NCBI GenBank assembly: GCA_018398805.1
Contig: JAGFBZ010000692.1
Location: forward strand, 1 to 64,000
DNA length: 64,000 bases
Origin: Hirundichthys speculiger
Lineage: Eukaryota; Chordata; Actinopteri; Beloniformes; Exocoetidae
Direction: 5' to 3'
A model generated the notes under the pieces. The model was not told the origin of the DNA and made no database searches. It saw only the letters and a list, made by a program, of their open reading frames with translations. Shown one piece after another: positions 33,701 to 44,700 of the stretch; within the stretch, counting starts at the first letter, position 1, and the number at the start of each line of letters is the position of its first letter. Made by a program: the position numbers and the translations under genes.

Positions 33701-36700
33701 CACGCTTTCATACGTACCTGTTGCAGTAATACACTGCGTTCCTCAGGTCCAGATCGATGGCTTTTGTGTAGCACTCCACTGCGCATCTGTAGTTCTCCTC
33801 CTTCATGTGATTGTTTCCTGAGCAAAAGGACAAAGTTTGATCTGTTTGTGGAGCTTATAGAGAAAAGGTTAAAATTACAGACGCCGAGGAGAGAGGCTGC
33901 AGGTGAGATAAATACCTGGCGAAGCGAGATTCAGAAAATCTCTATTTGAGTTTGTGACATGAATATGGGTGAGTATTGGCAAGGACCTCACAATACGATA
34001 TGTATCATAATACACAATATGATATTATCACAATATATTGGGATATTCTGCCCAGTCAATATCAAAATTAAAAGTAGAGATGAAAAATCAAGTTGCTGTA
34101 TATGTTCATCAGATGATACTGATCATTCAGAGGACAAATTGAGTCAAAACTATTTGCTTCAAAACAACCTATTTATTGTGTTTTTGGACATTTAAGTAAC
34201 CATTACAACATACTGCCGATATCGATATTAGGAGCTGAAAAATCGATATTATATTGGGCGGCCGAAAATCGCGATATATTGCCAAATCGATTTTTTTTTC
34301 ACACCCCTAGACATGAACAGAGATTACGAACTGTGTTCAAAAAAGCATCAGAAATTATGTTTAGAGGTTTAACTCACAACTATTTTAATCTGCTGAGTAC
34401 CTTCTTAGCGAACTGAGTAACGTTAACTCAACGGTTCTGTTCACCATCCCGTATGAAGAATCACAACACCAGATGTGAATGTTTCAGAGTCCCATATGGG
34501 TTTCAGCTTTCACGGGCAGAAAGGGCCTAAAGAGAGAAGCAGTGACACCGAAGGAGGAGGGACTGTGATGCTCATTTAACGATGATGAACCCTAACCCGA
34601 AGGAGCATCTCTGCACCCCAGATTTGAACCATTGGCTGCAGTTTCTGTTTGTTTTTGCTTCTTTTACCTGCTGAGGTGACACGCGATGCCCTACATTTTC
34701 AACTTTTTAAACATTATTTATTAATTTAATAACCCAGCCTACATCAGCTCCAGCATCCTTCTACCAATGTATTTACTGCCCCCCCCTCTTGATGTGCCCA
34801 AACCATCTCAATCTAGCATCTTTTACTTTGTCTCTAAGACTCTCAATCAGGGCAACTGGACTTCCTTTTTCTTTATTCTTGATGATGATGATTAGACCTG
34901 AACGATTTTATCGATTCTGCGATATATATCGATATTTTATCGAGTATCGATTTTTCAGCCGTGGGTTTCGATATTCTAAGCTTCTTTCAAAACCCCCGTG
35001 TCCCACCTTTAAAAGCTTGCAAGCAACAATTTGCACTGTTTAAATAAATGAAACTATTCTTCTCAACAAATCTTTTATTCATTTTGTCCAGCATTTACAA
35101 GCTGCCTGTCAGCCATATAATGTGTAATTGATGCTTTCAATTCAATTAATTCAAACAAAGTCATTGGAACACTCACAAGATGTCACCAAAATCACTTTGT
35201 CCCTTTAAAATCTTTCGGAAAATTATGTAAATGTCTTGCAAGATGAATATCGATATTGGGGGTGTGAAAAAAAAAATTGATTTGGCGATATATTGCGATA
35301 TTTGGTCGCCCAGTATATTTCATTCATTCATTCACTTAAATGTGCAAAAACACTAATAATAAACAATAAATAGGTTGTTTTGAAGCAAATAGTTTTGACT
35401 CAATTTGTCCTCAGAATGATCAATATCATCTGATGAACATATACAGCAACTTGATTTTTCATCTCTACTTTTAATTTTGATATTAACCAGGTAGAATATC
35501 GCGATATATTGTGATATTGCGATAATATAGTATTGTGACCCGAGTATCACAATACATACCGTATTGTGACGTCCTTGCCAATACTCACCCCAATCGATAT
35601 ATATTGTACCGTGAGCCGAATATCGTGTATCGTATCGTATCGCGAGATTAGTGTATCCCTACAGCCCTAATGATGATGCGTCCATCTAAAAGGCGTCATC
35701 AGCACCACCACCAGTGTGGGTCGTCAGAGTCAAGTCCTATGCCAGTGTTGGTTTTGGTCGCATGAATCAAGAAGGGAATGGTTGTGATACAGCCTGGGTA
35801 GAAGATTCAAGACTCCACCGTAGGTGTTTGATAGGTAAAACACGAGCAACCTCCCCTATCTAACGTTGGTTTTTCCTGTTTGACATGGATGACTTCTTTC
35901 AGTCCTCTCCAAAGCTTCTAACCCTGGCTCCTCTGATGCGTTTGTATTTGATCTATATTTGTCACTCGACATCTTCAGCTCTGCCACCTCCAGCTCTGTC
36001 TCCTGGTGCTGCCGTCTCCAAGCCATGTCACTCCCGCCTTGGAAAACCTTCCCTTTACCCTTGATGCTACTCTTCTGTCACAAACAACTCCAGACCCTCC
36101 TCTCTTGCTGTGACTCAGCACTTCTCTCTTCCGTCTACTCCGAACTTTCACTTTCACACGATAATGTCACAGGCAAACATCGCAGTCCACGGAGACTCCG
36201 GTCTGACCTCATCTGCCGACCTATCCATCACCAAGGCAAACAAGAAGGGGCTCCTGTTTATCCAACGCCTCACTGCCACTCCTGACGTCCTCGTACATCA
36301 CCACAGTTCCTCCCTAGGGACTCTGACGTACGCTTTCTCTGGATCTACGAAGACCCACATCTCAGATGTTCAGGAGAGAAAGTCGGGAGAGGCCAGACTA
36401 GGATGGATTGGAGGGACAGTGAATATATCTGGATAAAGGATGATGAGGTTGGGACTGCCATGTACGAGGTCTAGAGGAAGACCTGAGAGGAGCTTTATGG
36501 ATGTGGACGGTGGGTGTGAGAGAAGAGGATGAAGAGGATGCAGAGTTAGATGGAGGCGGATGATTCCCTGAAGGGAACAGTCGAATAGATGGAAAGATCC
36601 TCAAAGCAAACGCTCCGTCTGTACTAGGGGTGTGAAAAAAAAAATCAATTTTGATACTAAACTTATTCAAATATACCTTGTAGCTGCTGAGATATACTCA

Positions 36701-38503
36701 ATATAAATATGGGTGTGAAAAAAATCGATTTGGCAATATATTGCGATTTTCGCCCGCCCAATATAATACCGATTTTTCAGCTCCTAATATCGATATCGTC
36801 AGTATGTTGTAATGGTTACTTAAATGTGCAAAAACACTAATAATAAACAATAAATAGGTTGTTTTGAAGCAAATAGTTGACTCAATTTGTCCTCTGAATG
36901 ATCAATATCATCTGATGAACATATACAGCAACTTGATTTTTTCATCTCTACTTTTAATTTTGATATTAACTGGGTAGAATATCGCAATATATCGTGTTAT
37001 CGCGATATCGTGACAATATCTCATCGTGACCCAAGTATCATGATACATATCATATTGCGAGGCCCTTGCCAATACTCACCCCTAATCTGTACTAGGGATG
37101 TTCCTGGCGACTAATTTCCCTGTCGACTAAACGAAAATTTTAAATAAGACTAGTCTAAAAAAAGGAAAACACTCAGAAAACAGTGAAAATTTAGCACAAT
37201 TTATTGAAACATCGAAACGGCAACATTAGCTTCCTGAAGCCTTTACCCTCCAGAAAGTTAAGTGGAAGCATATCTTGCGAAGTCATGATCGTGATGAGCT
37301 GCGTTATCCTCTCAGACCGGACGGGAGAACGCGTCTCCGGGTAAACAATGTTAAATCGGCCTGAGTGTGGCTAGCACCGCTAGCATCAGCAGCCGTCGTC
37401 TCGTACAGATTAACATCCAAATGCTTGAGTCGAATGTGGTTGCGCATTGCTCCAGTCGAGTGATTGTATGCCAGTTGTTTCTGATACAGTCTACATACTA
37501 CCTTGTTTTCATTTTCTAGATTAAAGTACCGCCAAACCGTGCTAGTTTTGCGAGACTATCTTCCCACCGTGCCGTTTTAAAACTCCAGTCTACTCGAGCA
37601 TTGCCGTGGAGAGGGGGGGACTGCTGTCTGACGGCTCTGTAGCCCCGACCAGTGGCGGGCGGCTGTATGACAGTTAAGCGGCCTTGTACATGAATAAAAC
37701 ACAAATTGGTTTAAACGACTAATATTTCTGGTGCCGACTAGTAAGTGGGCGGACGGTTAATCGGTTAGACGACTAATCGCGCGCATCCCTAATCTGTACA
37801 GGTGTATCTTAGCATCAGGGAATGTGTTACGATTACCTTCATTCTTGAGTTGTTCTGCACGCTCGATGTCTTCAGGAGACGGGGACGTCTCTGGTACGGT
37901 GATGTTGTCATTCTGCGTAAATACAAAATAGAAGAATCACTGGCTCGACTTAAGGCCAACTGACAGCATTAAACGCGACTGCAGCTGAATAAACCAGTGA
38001 AAGTTACTGGTAGCGGTAACTTAACATCTGTAACATGTATTAAATAAGTTCACTTCCACCTGACACCTGTGTGAATTTCAGTACCCACCTTGAGCAAAGC
38101 GTTAAGGAATATCTCTCTGAGCGGCTGTGCCACGGCCAGGTGGCACTCGCTGGAGCTGATCTTGAACGTCGTCTCCAGGCACTGTATCGCAACTGGAGGG
38201 GCGAGAAGATCATTCAGAGCCAGGTACCGGGTCGGGTCGGAGCGAGAAACCTAAACTCCCTCGTTCGTTTTCACATTCTCAGAAAGTCTTTAACGTCAAC
38301 CAGATTTACAGTCCTGCTCTTTGGTCGGGCCTGTTGAACGTAGATGTGCGCTGACGTGCAGACGGCAGGCTGCATCAGGACACCCGCCAACGTGTGGACC
38401 TACCTTCCAGGCTCTCCTGCTCGTCGGAATTCAAAGCGCCGCAGTGTGTTTGATCTCTCAGGAACTGCACGATGGCGAACGCCAGGCGCTTCTCCACTGC
38501 CAT
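27769..38503 (-). CDS. sgtb: Small glutamine-rich TPR-containing protein beta
   Basis: Cytosolic co-chaperone related to SGTA, which binds Hsp70/Hsp90 and the BAG6 complex handling tail-anchored proteins. Ten coding exons, in transcript order: 38503-38404, 38192-38089, 37912-37837, 33817-33718, 33558-33454, 33380-33242, 31640-31578, 30835-30798, 30708-30625 and 27880-27769. They total 921 nt, or 306 codons plus stop (human about 304). The N-terminal dimerisation helix region reads [13 protein letters not shown] and [12 protein letters not shown]. Three TPR units run from about residue 85 to 200 ([60 protein letters not shown]). The Q-rich tail has [17 protein letters not shown] and [20 protein letters not shown] and ends SGSAEEHS. 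The start codon lies 7 nt inside an exon whose acceptor is at 38511-38512. An upstream UTR exon probably starts the gene near 41480. Confidence 0.95.
27888..27907. repeat. (GA)n tract beside the last sgtb exon
   Basis: On the transcribed strand it forms a CT-rich polypyrimidine tract directly before the acceptor of the last sgtb exon. Confidence 0.8.
27951..28151. repeat. Left copy of a direct repeat flanking array 2
   Basis: About 200 bp, from AACTAACTAGAATGAAGAGG to CGTGCTGCTAACTT. It matches 28734-28938 in the same orientation, with substitutions and small indels. Confidence 0.85.
28155..28706. repeat. 19-bp minisatellite, array 2
   Basis: Same unit as array 1, in the same orientation, about 29 copies, inside the last sgtb intron. 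From about 28540 it changes to a higher-order unit of about 38 bp (GCACGATTGATAGTTTCCAG followed by GTCACACGAGTGTTGCC), repeated about four times. Confidence 0.95.
28734..28938. repeat. Right copy of the direct repeat flanking array 2
   Basis: Partner of 27951-28151. It opens AACTAACTAAAATGAAGCGG and closes CGTGCTGCCAACTT. It directly follows ATCATTATCCTTGAGAGTTG, which is also found near array 1. Confidence 0.85.
28939..30624. other. sgtb intron, nothing firmly recognised
   Basis: AT-rich intronic sequence between the last two sgtb exons. No exon, RNA gene or clear transposon ends were found. The ORF at 29914-30252 shows no family resemblance. Confidence 0.4.
31185..31499. mobile_element. 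Family B hAT MITE, 5'-truncated
   Basis: Shares AAAGCTTGCAAGCAACAATT, AAGCTGCCTGTCAGCCATAT and the end ATCGCTACAGCCCTAA with the full copy at 40063-40497. The TAGAGCTGAGCG end is missing. It lies in an sgtb intron. Confidence 0.8.
31841..31968 (-). pseudogene. Short Tc1-type transposase fragment
   Basis: On the - strand it reads [20 protein letters not shown] followed by MVWASS. The HGGGxVMVW block is characteristic of Tc1-family transposases. Only about 40 residues are preserved, in an sgtb intron. Confidence 0.6.
32043..32251. mobile_element. Short hAT-type element (CAGGGGTGG end)
   Basis: Starts CAGGGGTGGCTAACCCTGGT and ends AGGGTTGGACACCCCTG, with a perfect 8-bp target duplication CTTTAGAC (32035-32042 and 32252-32259). 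It is non-coding. Confidence 0.88.
32284..33053. mobile_element. Family A hAT MITE split by a TA-type MITE
   Basis: Ends TAGGGGTGTGAAAA and ACTCACCCCTA, with a perfect 8-bp duplication CTTGGTAT (32276-32283 and 33054-33061). It is interrupted at GAAGCAAATA by the element 32471-32860. Confidence 0.9.
32471..32860. mobile_element. TA-flanked MITE (CAGTGGTACC ends), nested
   Basis: Ends CAGTGGTACCTCTACTTACG and GTAGAGGTACCACTG, flanked by TA. It is inserted in a family A MITE whose intact sequence (GAAGCAAATAGTTTTGAC) is seen in other copies. Confidence 0.9.
33964..34309. mobile_element. Family A hAT MITE, inverted
   Basis: A 346-bp copy in reverse orientation (TATGGGTGAGTATTGG to TTCACACCCCTA) with a perfect target duplication GACATGAA (33956-33963 and 34310-34317). 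It lies in an sgtb intron and is one of the most complete copies. Confidence 0.9.
34893..35669. mobile_element. Family B hAT MITE containing a family A MITE
   Basis: Starts TAGACCTGAACG, ends CTACAGCCCTA, with an 8-bp duplication ATGATGAT (34885-34892 and 35670-35677). It is split by 35257-35592. Confidence 0.88.
35257..35592. mobile_element. Family A hAT MITE nested in a family B MITE
   Basis: Starts TGGGGGTGTGAAAA, ends ACTCACCCCA, with a perfect 8-bp duplication ATCGATAT (35249-35256 and 35593-35600). Confidence 0.9.
36384..36600. mobile_element. RTE-like LINE 3' fragment
   Basis: Contains GATGCAGAGTTAGATGGAGG and CCTGAAGGGAACAGTCGAA, close to the usual 3' end of fish RTE-type LINEs (CCTGAAGGGAACAGCCGAAA as I recall it). 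It is strongly decayed. Confidence 0.55.
36625..37084. mobile_element. Composite family A hAT MITE with two left ends
   Basis: Starts TAGGGGTGTGAAAA, then about 60 bp of unrelated sequence, then a second left end (TATGGGTGTGAAAA) and the rest of the element to ACTCACCCCTA. The flanks are GTCTGTAC and ATCTGTAC (7/8). Confidence 0.85.
37093..37791. mobile_element. hAT-type MITE, family C (TAGGGATG ends)
   Basis: Starts TAGGGATGTTCCTGGCGACT, ends CGACTAATCGCGCGCATCCC plus TA, with a perfect 8-bp duplication ATCTGTAC (37085-37092 and 37792-37799). It abuts the preceding element and has no intact transposase. Confidence 0.88.
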
Positions 38504-38686
38504 TTTTCACCTAGAAACTGTTGGCAGAAACAGGAGGACACCCACACGACAACGGCCGCATTACGAGACAATTCACATATCAAAGTATCACATCGTATCA
38601 CAAGTCCGTTTCATTTCTCTTGTTAATGTCCATCCATCTCTGGTTAAAGATCCAAGCCTGTTTTTGAGATTTCAGCTGTTTATATT

Positions 38687-39028
38687 TACGGGTGAGTATT
38701 GGCAAGGACTCACAATACGATATGTATCATGATACTTGAGTCGTGATATGATATCACGATATATTGCGATATTATACCCAGTTAATATCAAAATTAAAGG
38801 TAGAGATGAAAAATCAAGTTGCTGTATATGTTCATCAGATGATATTGATCATTCAGAGGACAATTGAGTCAAAACAACCTATTCATTGTTTATTATTAGT
38901 GTTTTTGCACATTTAAGTAATCATTACAACATACTGACAATATAGATATTAGGAGCTGAAAATCGATATTATATTGGACAGCCTAAAATCGCGATATATT
39001 GCCAAATCGATTTTTTTTCACACCCATA
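38687..39028. mobile_element. Family A hAT MITE, inverted
   Basis: Starts TACGGGTGAGTATTGG, ends TTCACACCCATA, with an 8-bp duplication TTTATATT (38679-38686 and 39029-39036). It lies upstream of the sgtb start, in the first intron. Confidence 0.88.
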
Positions 39029-39113
39029 TTTATATTGAGTATATCTCAGCAGCTACAAGGTGTATTTGAATAAGTTTAGTATCAAAATAAAGGTAACACT
39101 TGTGAGGTTGCAG

Positions 39114-39530
39114 CTAGAGCTGAGCGATTTAATCGATTCTGCGATATATATCGATATTTTATTTCCCCAGATAGTATCGATTTTTCAGCCACAGGTATCG
39201 ATATTCTAAGCTTCTTTCAAAACCTCCGTGTCCCACCTTTAAAAGCTTGCAAGCAACAATTTGCACTGTTTAAATAAATGAAACTATTTTTCTCTACAAA
39301 TCTTTTATTCATTTTGTCCAGCATTTTCAAGCTGCCTGTCAGCCATATAATGTGTAATTGATGCTTTCAGTTCAATTAATTCAAACAAAGTCATTGGAAC
39401 ACTCACAAGATGTCACCAAAATCACTTTGTCCCTTTAAAATCTTTCAAAAAATGATGTAAATGTATTGTAAGATGAATATCGATATATATCGTATCGTGA
39501 GCAGAATATCATGTATCGTATCGTATCCAA
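39114..39530. mobile_element. Family B hAT MITE, right end lost
   Basis: Begins TAGAGCTGAGCGATTTAATC and runs to the GTATCGTATC segment. The CTACAGCCCTA end is missing. Confidence 0.8.
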
Positions 39531-40062
39531 AGCTTAGATTACAATCGGGTTGGATGGAGTCTTGGCCTGCAGACGTTTTAAAAGTACAAAAGGCTGACTC
39601 CAATAGTCTGTAATTATTTCATCATCCTCATGATGTGTTAGAATAGCAAAAAAAAAAAAAAAAAATAACATGGGGAAGGAAAATAGAGCCCCTCTAAATG
39701 TTTTTACGCCTCTCCCAGGTGGACTGACGACAGTATGTTTCCAGTTATGTCTTAAAGGCTGGATCACCAGTTCCATGAGCCCAAACTGGTCCCTTTGCAG
39801 GCCCATCTGCACATATTATCTTTCATCTCCAGCGACTACAACTAAATACAATAAACTGGTCCATTTGATTCTTGTTTGGCCCCCATTTTAGGGCCGTCCA
39901 GGACTACTAACAACATTATTTTTAGATACAGATAAATGCAACAGATTTAATGATACGCTTCCCTCCCAACCAACCAACCAACAAGGCTCAGAGAAACAAA
40001 GGAAATAAATGATAATAATAATAATAATAATAATAAATACAGTCATATGTTTATATCTCCTG
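39531..40062. other. sgtb intron 1 sequence, nothing recognised
   Basis: Short A-rich and AAT-repeat tracts (about 40010-40036) only. Confidence 0.4.
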
Positions 40063-40497
40063 TAGGGCTGTAGCGATACACTAATCTCACGATACGATAC
40101 ATGATATTCTGCTCACGATACGATATATATCGATATTCATCTTACAATACATTTACATCATTTTTTGAAAGATTTTAAAGGGACAAAGTGATTTTGGTGA
40201 CATCTTGTGAGTGTTCCAATGACTTTGTTTGAATTAATTGAACTGAAAGCATCAATTACACATTATATGGCTGACAGGCAGCTTGAAAATGCTGGACAAA
40301 ATGAATAAAAGATTTGTAGAGAAAAATAGTTTCATTTATTTAAACAGTGCAAATTGTTGCTTGCAAGCTTTCAAAGGTGGGACACGGAGGTTTTGAAAGA
40401 AGCTTAGAATATCGATACTCGCGGCTGAAAAATCGATACTCGATACTTGATAAAACATCGATATATATCGCAGAATCGATAAAATCGTTCAGCTCTA
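40063..40497. mobile_element. Family B hAT MITE, inverted, full length
   Basis: Starts TAGGGCTGTAGCGATACAC, ends GTTCAGCTCTA, 435 bp, with flanks ATCTCCTG and ATTTCCTG (7/8 match). It serves as the reference for the family in this window. Confidence 0.88.
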
Positions 40498-40505
40498 ATT
40501 TCCTG

Positions 40506-41479
40506 TGGGGATTACATTTTTTTTTCAATAGATATTTTTCAGTTTTTGATATATATTGTGTATAGGAGTTTTTGCACCTGTACTTATCTTATCTTTTATT
40601 TTTTTGTATCTTTATTTTTTTTAAGTGTCTTCCTGTTTGTTACTAATCATAGTAGTAATAATAGCTTTTTTTTTTTTAATTTTATTCTTCCTCTTCTCAC
40701 CGCCCCCCACCCGTCCCCATCAGGTTGTGCCAGAAATATATATTAATTAATAAATTAACACAAAACTCATGAATAAGCGGTGAAGGAAAAATGTTTAGCA
40801 CATGAAAAAAATAAATAAAAAAGAATAAGAAATTATATATTATTATATTTTACTATTCTTGTTTCCAATACATCTCGTAGGAGGATTAAAGCAAAATTAT
40901 TCTTGCTCTTTTAACAGGCTGGCTTTATTGGCTCTTCTTTATTCTATGTGACAGATCAATATATCTACAAAGATCCTGATCAGCACAGAGCTGCAGATTT
41001 TACTGACAGTCATTCTCAGACACAAACAGTGCCTCATTTTATCTCATTTTTCCCCCATCACGTGCTGATGCCATGACTGTTGTGTTGACGTGGGTCTGGC
41101 TGGCACAGCCACTCCTCCCCCGGTGTGTGTGTGTGTTGACACACGGAGATGCAGTGATGCAGAAGGTGTGATGTAATACCACAACGACACAGATGATGAG
41201 CTTTTATTCAACAAATAGACCCGACATATTTAAAAGTCACAACGCATGAAGGCTAACGCAGCTAATGACGCGGACAGGTGTGATTTATTTATTTATTTAT
41301 TTTTAAAGAAAGCTTCATCGTCTGTGATGCAGCCTCTGTGACGCTCTGTTAACGAGGCGGGAGAAGCAGCGCGCGGACACGAAGCAACGCCTCGAGACGA
41401 ACATGAAGCTAAAATACATGTAACATTTGGTGAAAAGAAGGAGGAGGGGGGCGATGTACGCTCCCACCTACCTACGTAC
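40506..41479. other. sgtb intron 1, proximal part: nothing recognised
   Basis: T-rich then more GC-rich sequence approaching the shared promoter. No further exon is supported. Confidence 0.4.
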
Positions 41480-41706
41480 CTGAGCTCCTCAGCTGTCTGC
41501 TGCTGCTGCTGCCGCGTCATGAGGACCCGTGTGTGTGTCAGACCGAGAGCATCCTCTCCTGCGCATGCGCGGAAGCATTTGACCAGCCGACAGTTAACCG
41601 TTACCGTCCGTGGCTGCCGTCAGCGGGGCTTTTCAACGACAGCGAGGCGGGAAGAAGCAATTTTATTTTTTTTTTCTGGGTAAAAACCCCGCATGAAACG
41701 CCCGGC
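41480..41706. promoter_or_regulatory. Head-to-head sgtb/nln promoter region
   Basis: The likely sgtb 5' UTR exon (donor GTACGT on the - strand just below 41480) and the nln start codon (41707) are only about 230 bp apart and point away from each other. Between them lies TGCGCATGCGCG (41560-41571), a palindromic NRF-1-type site, followed by CGGAAG, an ETS-type core. No TATA box is evident. This fits a TATA-less bidirectional promoter, though exact start sites cannot be read from sequence. Confidence 0.65.
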
Positions 41707-44700
41707 ATGTGCGCGTTAAGGGTGGTGGTCTGCCGCACGCTTCGCAGGTATGCTTCAGTTTAATTAAGCCCCCGGTGTCCTGCTAAATATGCTAATCTGT
41801 GCTCGCGTGCGAGTGATTTGAAATGTTGTGAAGGAGTTCTTTTTTTGTTTTGTTTTGTTTTTTTTTTTGTTTAAATCACATTATTTGTGACATTTCCTGC
41901 TCTTGTGCACTTGGCGCTTGTAAATTTTGGCTGTGACTTGACAGCTGCCACAGTTACGACCCGAAAGGCTTCAGCTGGCATGCCTTGAAACCCAACACTG
42001 ATTGAAGGAGGAGGGGGAGGGGGGAGGAGGGGGGGGGTGTTTCTGTTCAGTATGGGAAACATGTGGAGCACGTTGACCAGATAATGATGAAAGATTTACC
42101 ACTTACATCACAGATGGGTGTCATGTGGAAGGATAGACTAACACAAAGCATAGTAGCGTGCAAAGCCATTTTCAATGTGTCATCATGCAGTCACGTGACA
42201 AAAGTAGTGCCCCCCTCTTTTAATCATATGTTTTGCATGTATGTGTGTGTAAACTTCGTTAGATACGCCTTGTTTGCCTTCAGATCTTCCTGTCATCTCC
42301 AGCCAGTCACTGTAAACTCTACAGGTGGTTGTGGGGTGTTTTTGTGTGTTAACAAACAATTGAACAGGTGTACCTAATGAGTGTATAGATTTATTTTTCA
42401 CTGACATGATGCATTTAACAGAATTGAGCCAAAAAAAATAAAGTTTCAGATGGGCAACACTAAGTACCCCTTGGTCCAATAGCTTGTAGATCCACCTGCA
42501 GCTGTCATAATTTGGAGCAGTCATTTCCTGTACAGTATACCCTTATTATTTGCGGGGGTTACGTTCCTTCCACCCCCTGCTAATCCCAAAAATCTGTGAA
42601 TTGTTGATGCAGTTTTAAAAGGCCTATGTATGATATTATATAACCTAAAACATGCTTTCCAACCTCATGATAAAGACACTCTTACTCATTAATACAGTAA
42701 TAATGTAGTAATAATATATTAATAATATAGTAATAGTAATAATATTTAATTTTGTAGTGTGGTGATATGTTTTAATAAAAAAAAAAATCACATAAAAATA
42801 CAATAATACTGTATAGTGTAGTATAGTAACTAGTGGTGTGAAAAAAATCAATTTGGCAATATTTCGCGATTTTCGGCCACCCAATATAATATCGATTTTG
42901 CAGCTCCTAATATTGATTTTTTTAGGAAAATACTTACATGTGCAAAAACACTAATAATAAACAATAAATGGGTTGTTTTGAAGCAAATAGTTTTGACTCA
43001 ATTTGTCCTCTGAATGATCAATATCATCTGATGAACATATACAGCAACTTGATTTTTCATCTCTACTTTTAATTTTGATATTAACTTGGTAGAATATAGC
43101 AATATATCGTGATAATATCGTATCGTGACCCAAGTATCATGATACATATCGTATTGCGAGGTCCTTGCCAAAACTCCCCCCATTAGTTCTCGCAACAATT
43201 GAATCCTAGGCAACTGGACTTAGATTTGTCTTAGATTTTCTAAGACAAATCTAAGTCCAGTTGCCTAGGATTCAATTGTTGCGAGAATGGAACTTACCTG
43301 GATAAATGAGAATATCCACAGACTCACCCCATTAGTGTTTTTGAAAAACATCGATATTAGGAACTGAAAAATTGATATTATATTGGGCGGTCAAAAATCA
43401 CGATATATTGCCAAACCGATTTTTTTCACACCCCTAGATAGTGCTGGGCAATATGACGATACATATCGTGGGGACGATATAAAAGTGTGTATCGTGCCAT
43501 TTCTCTTCTATTGTTTCTAACCTAATTTTATCAATTATTACAGCAAATATGTAATTAAATAACCTGCAACGATAAATTTGATAGAATCATATCTACTTCT
43601 ACAAAGTAGCCTTTTATGTTTGCACTTTTATTCATGGTTAATGCCTTAAACAGAGTTCTCTTCAACCCTGATGTTTACTTTAGACACTTTATATTGGTTT
43701 GCAAACTTTGCACTACAAGGTTACAGATTTCAGAAAGTTAAAAAATAATTTGTTTTTATTTTTTATAGCTTAACTTCAGTGCAAAAATGTGTTTTTCCTC
43801 TTAGAAACAAATAAAAAAAATGTGAAAGCTACTGTACCTCTGTACCTACCTGTTTTTGCTGCACTAAAATGTATGTTTGTGACAGTTGAGCTAAATGTCC
43901 TTTCAAAATAAAGTTGAAAAGTAAGCAATGAAATTTTTGTCAAACTTTTCAGAGAATAACTGAAAACATACTTTATTATGGTATATCGTGATATATATCG
44001 TTATCGTGATATAAAATAGTCCATATCGTGATATATATCGTTATCGTGATATAAAATAGTCCATATCGTGATATATGATTTTTTCCATATTGCCTAGCAC
44101 TACCCCTAGACATGAACAGAGATTACGAACTGCCTAAGTTGGTGTCTGGACTCCCGTACTCACCGATATTGATATTTTTGGCAGTATTGGAGCAATTTCC
44201 GATACTGGTATCAGAATCGGATCAACACTACAGGAAACAGACCGAGGTGAAGTGAAAAAAACTGACCTTTGAGCAAATCAAAAATCTAAATTCTTTTTGG
44301 AAACCGTGGACGCCGGATCCTCTGGACCGAAGGGGACCGTCCGGCTTGTCGTCGGCGCTCAAGTTCAGCAGCCTCCTAAAACCTGAACCTCAAACTATGT
44401 GCTTCAAAACAACTTATTTAGCGTTCATTATTAGTGTTTTTGCACATTTAAGTAACCATTACAACATACTGACGATATCAATATTAGGAGCTGAAAATCG
44501 ATATTATATTGGGCAGCCGAATATCGCAATATAATGCCAAATCCATTTTTTTTTTTCACACCTCTACTTGCATACCCAAAACATAACATCCATTCTTTTC
44601 ATTTCAGGCAACGCTGGGATCACAGCTAGAATTTCCTTGCTCTGTTTTTGCCCGTGTGGGAACACGATGCTTCCCAGTGACCATTACTGATGTGTAAAAA

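Larger units (their letters stand above)
34746..36130. mobile_element. RTE-like LINE fragment interrupted by MITEs
   Basis: The outer parts (34746-34892 and 35670-36130) contain CCAAACCATCTCAATCTAGC and TCCAAGCCATGTCACTC phrases like those of common fish RTE-type LINEs on their antisense strand. The middle (34893-35669) is a family B MITE. No intact reading frame remains. Confidence 0.55.

Noticed and set aside
41293..41520. Minus-strand ORF beginning MTRQQQQQTAEELRYV
   Set aside because: It overlaps the presumed sgtb 5' UTR exon and runs past its GTACGT donor. The Q run comes from a CAG/CTG repeat and the sgtb start is better placed at 38503.
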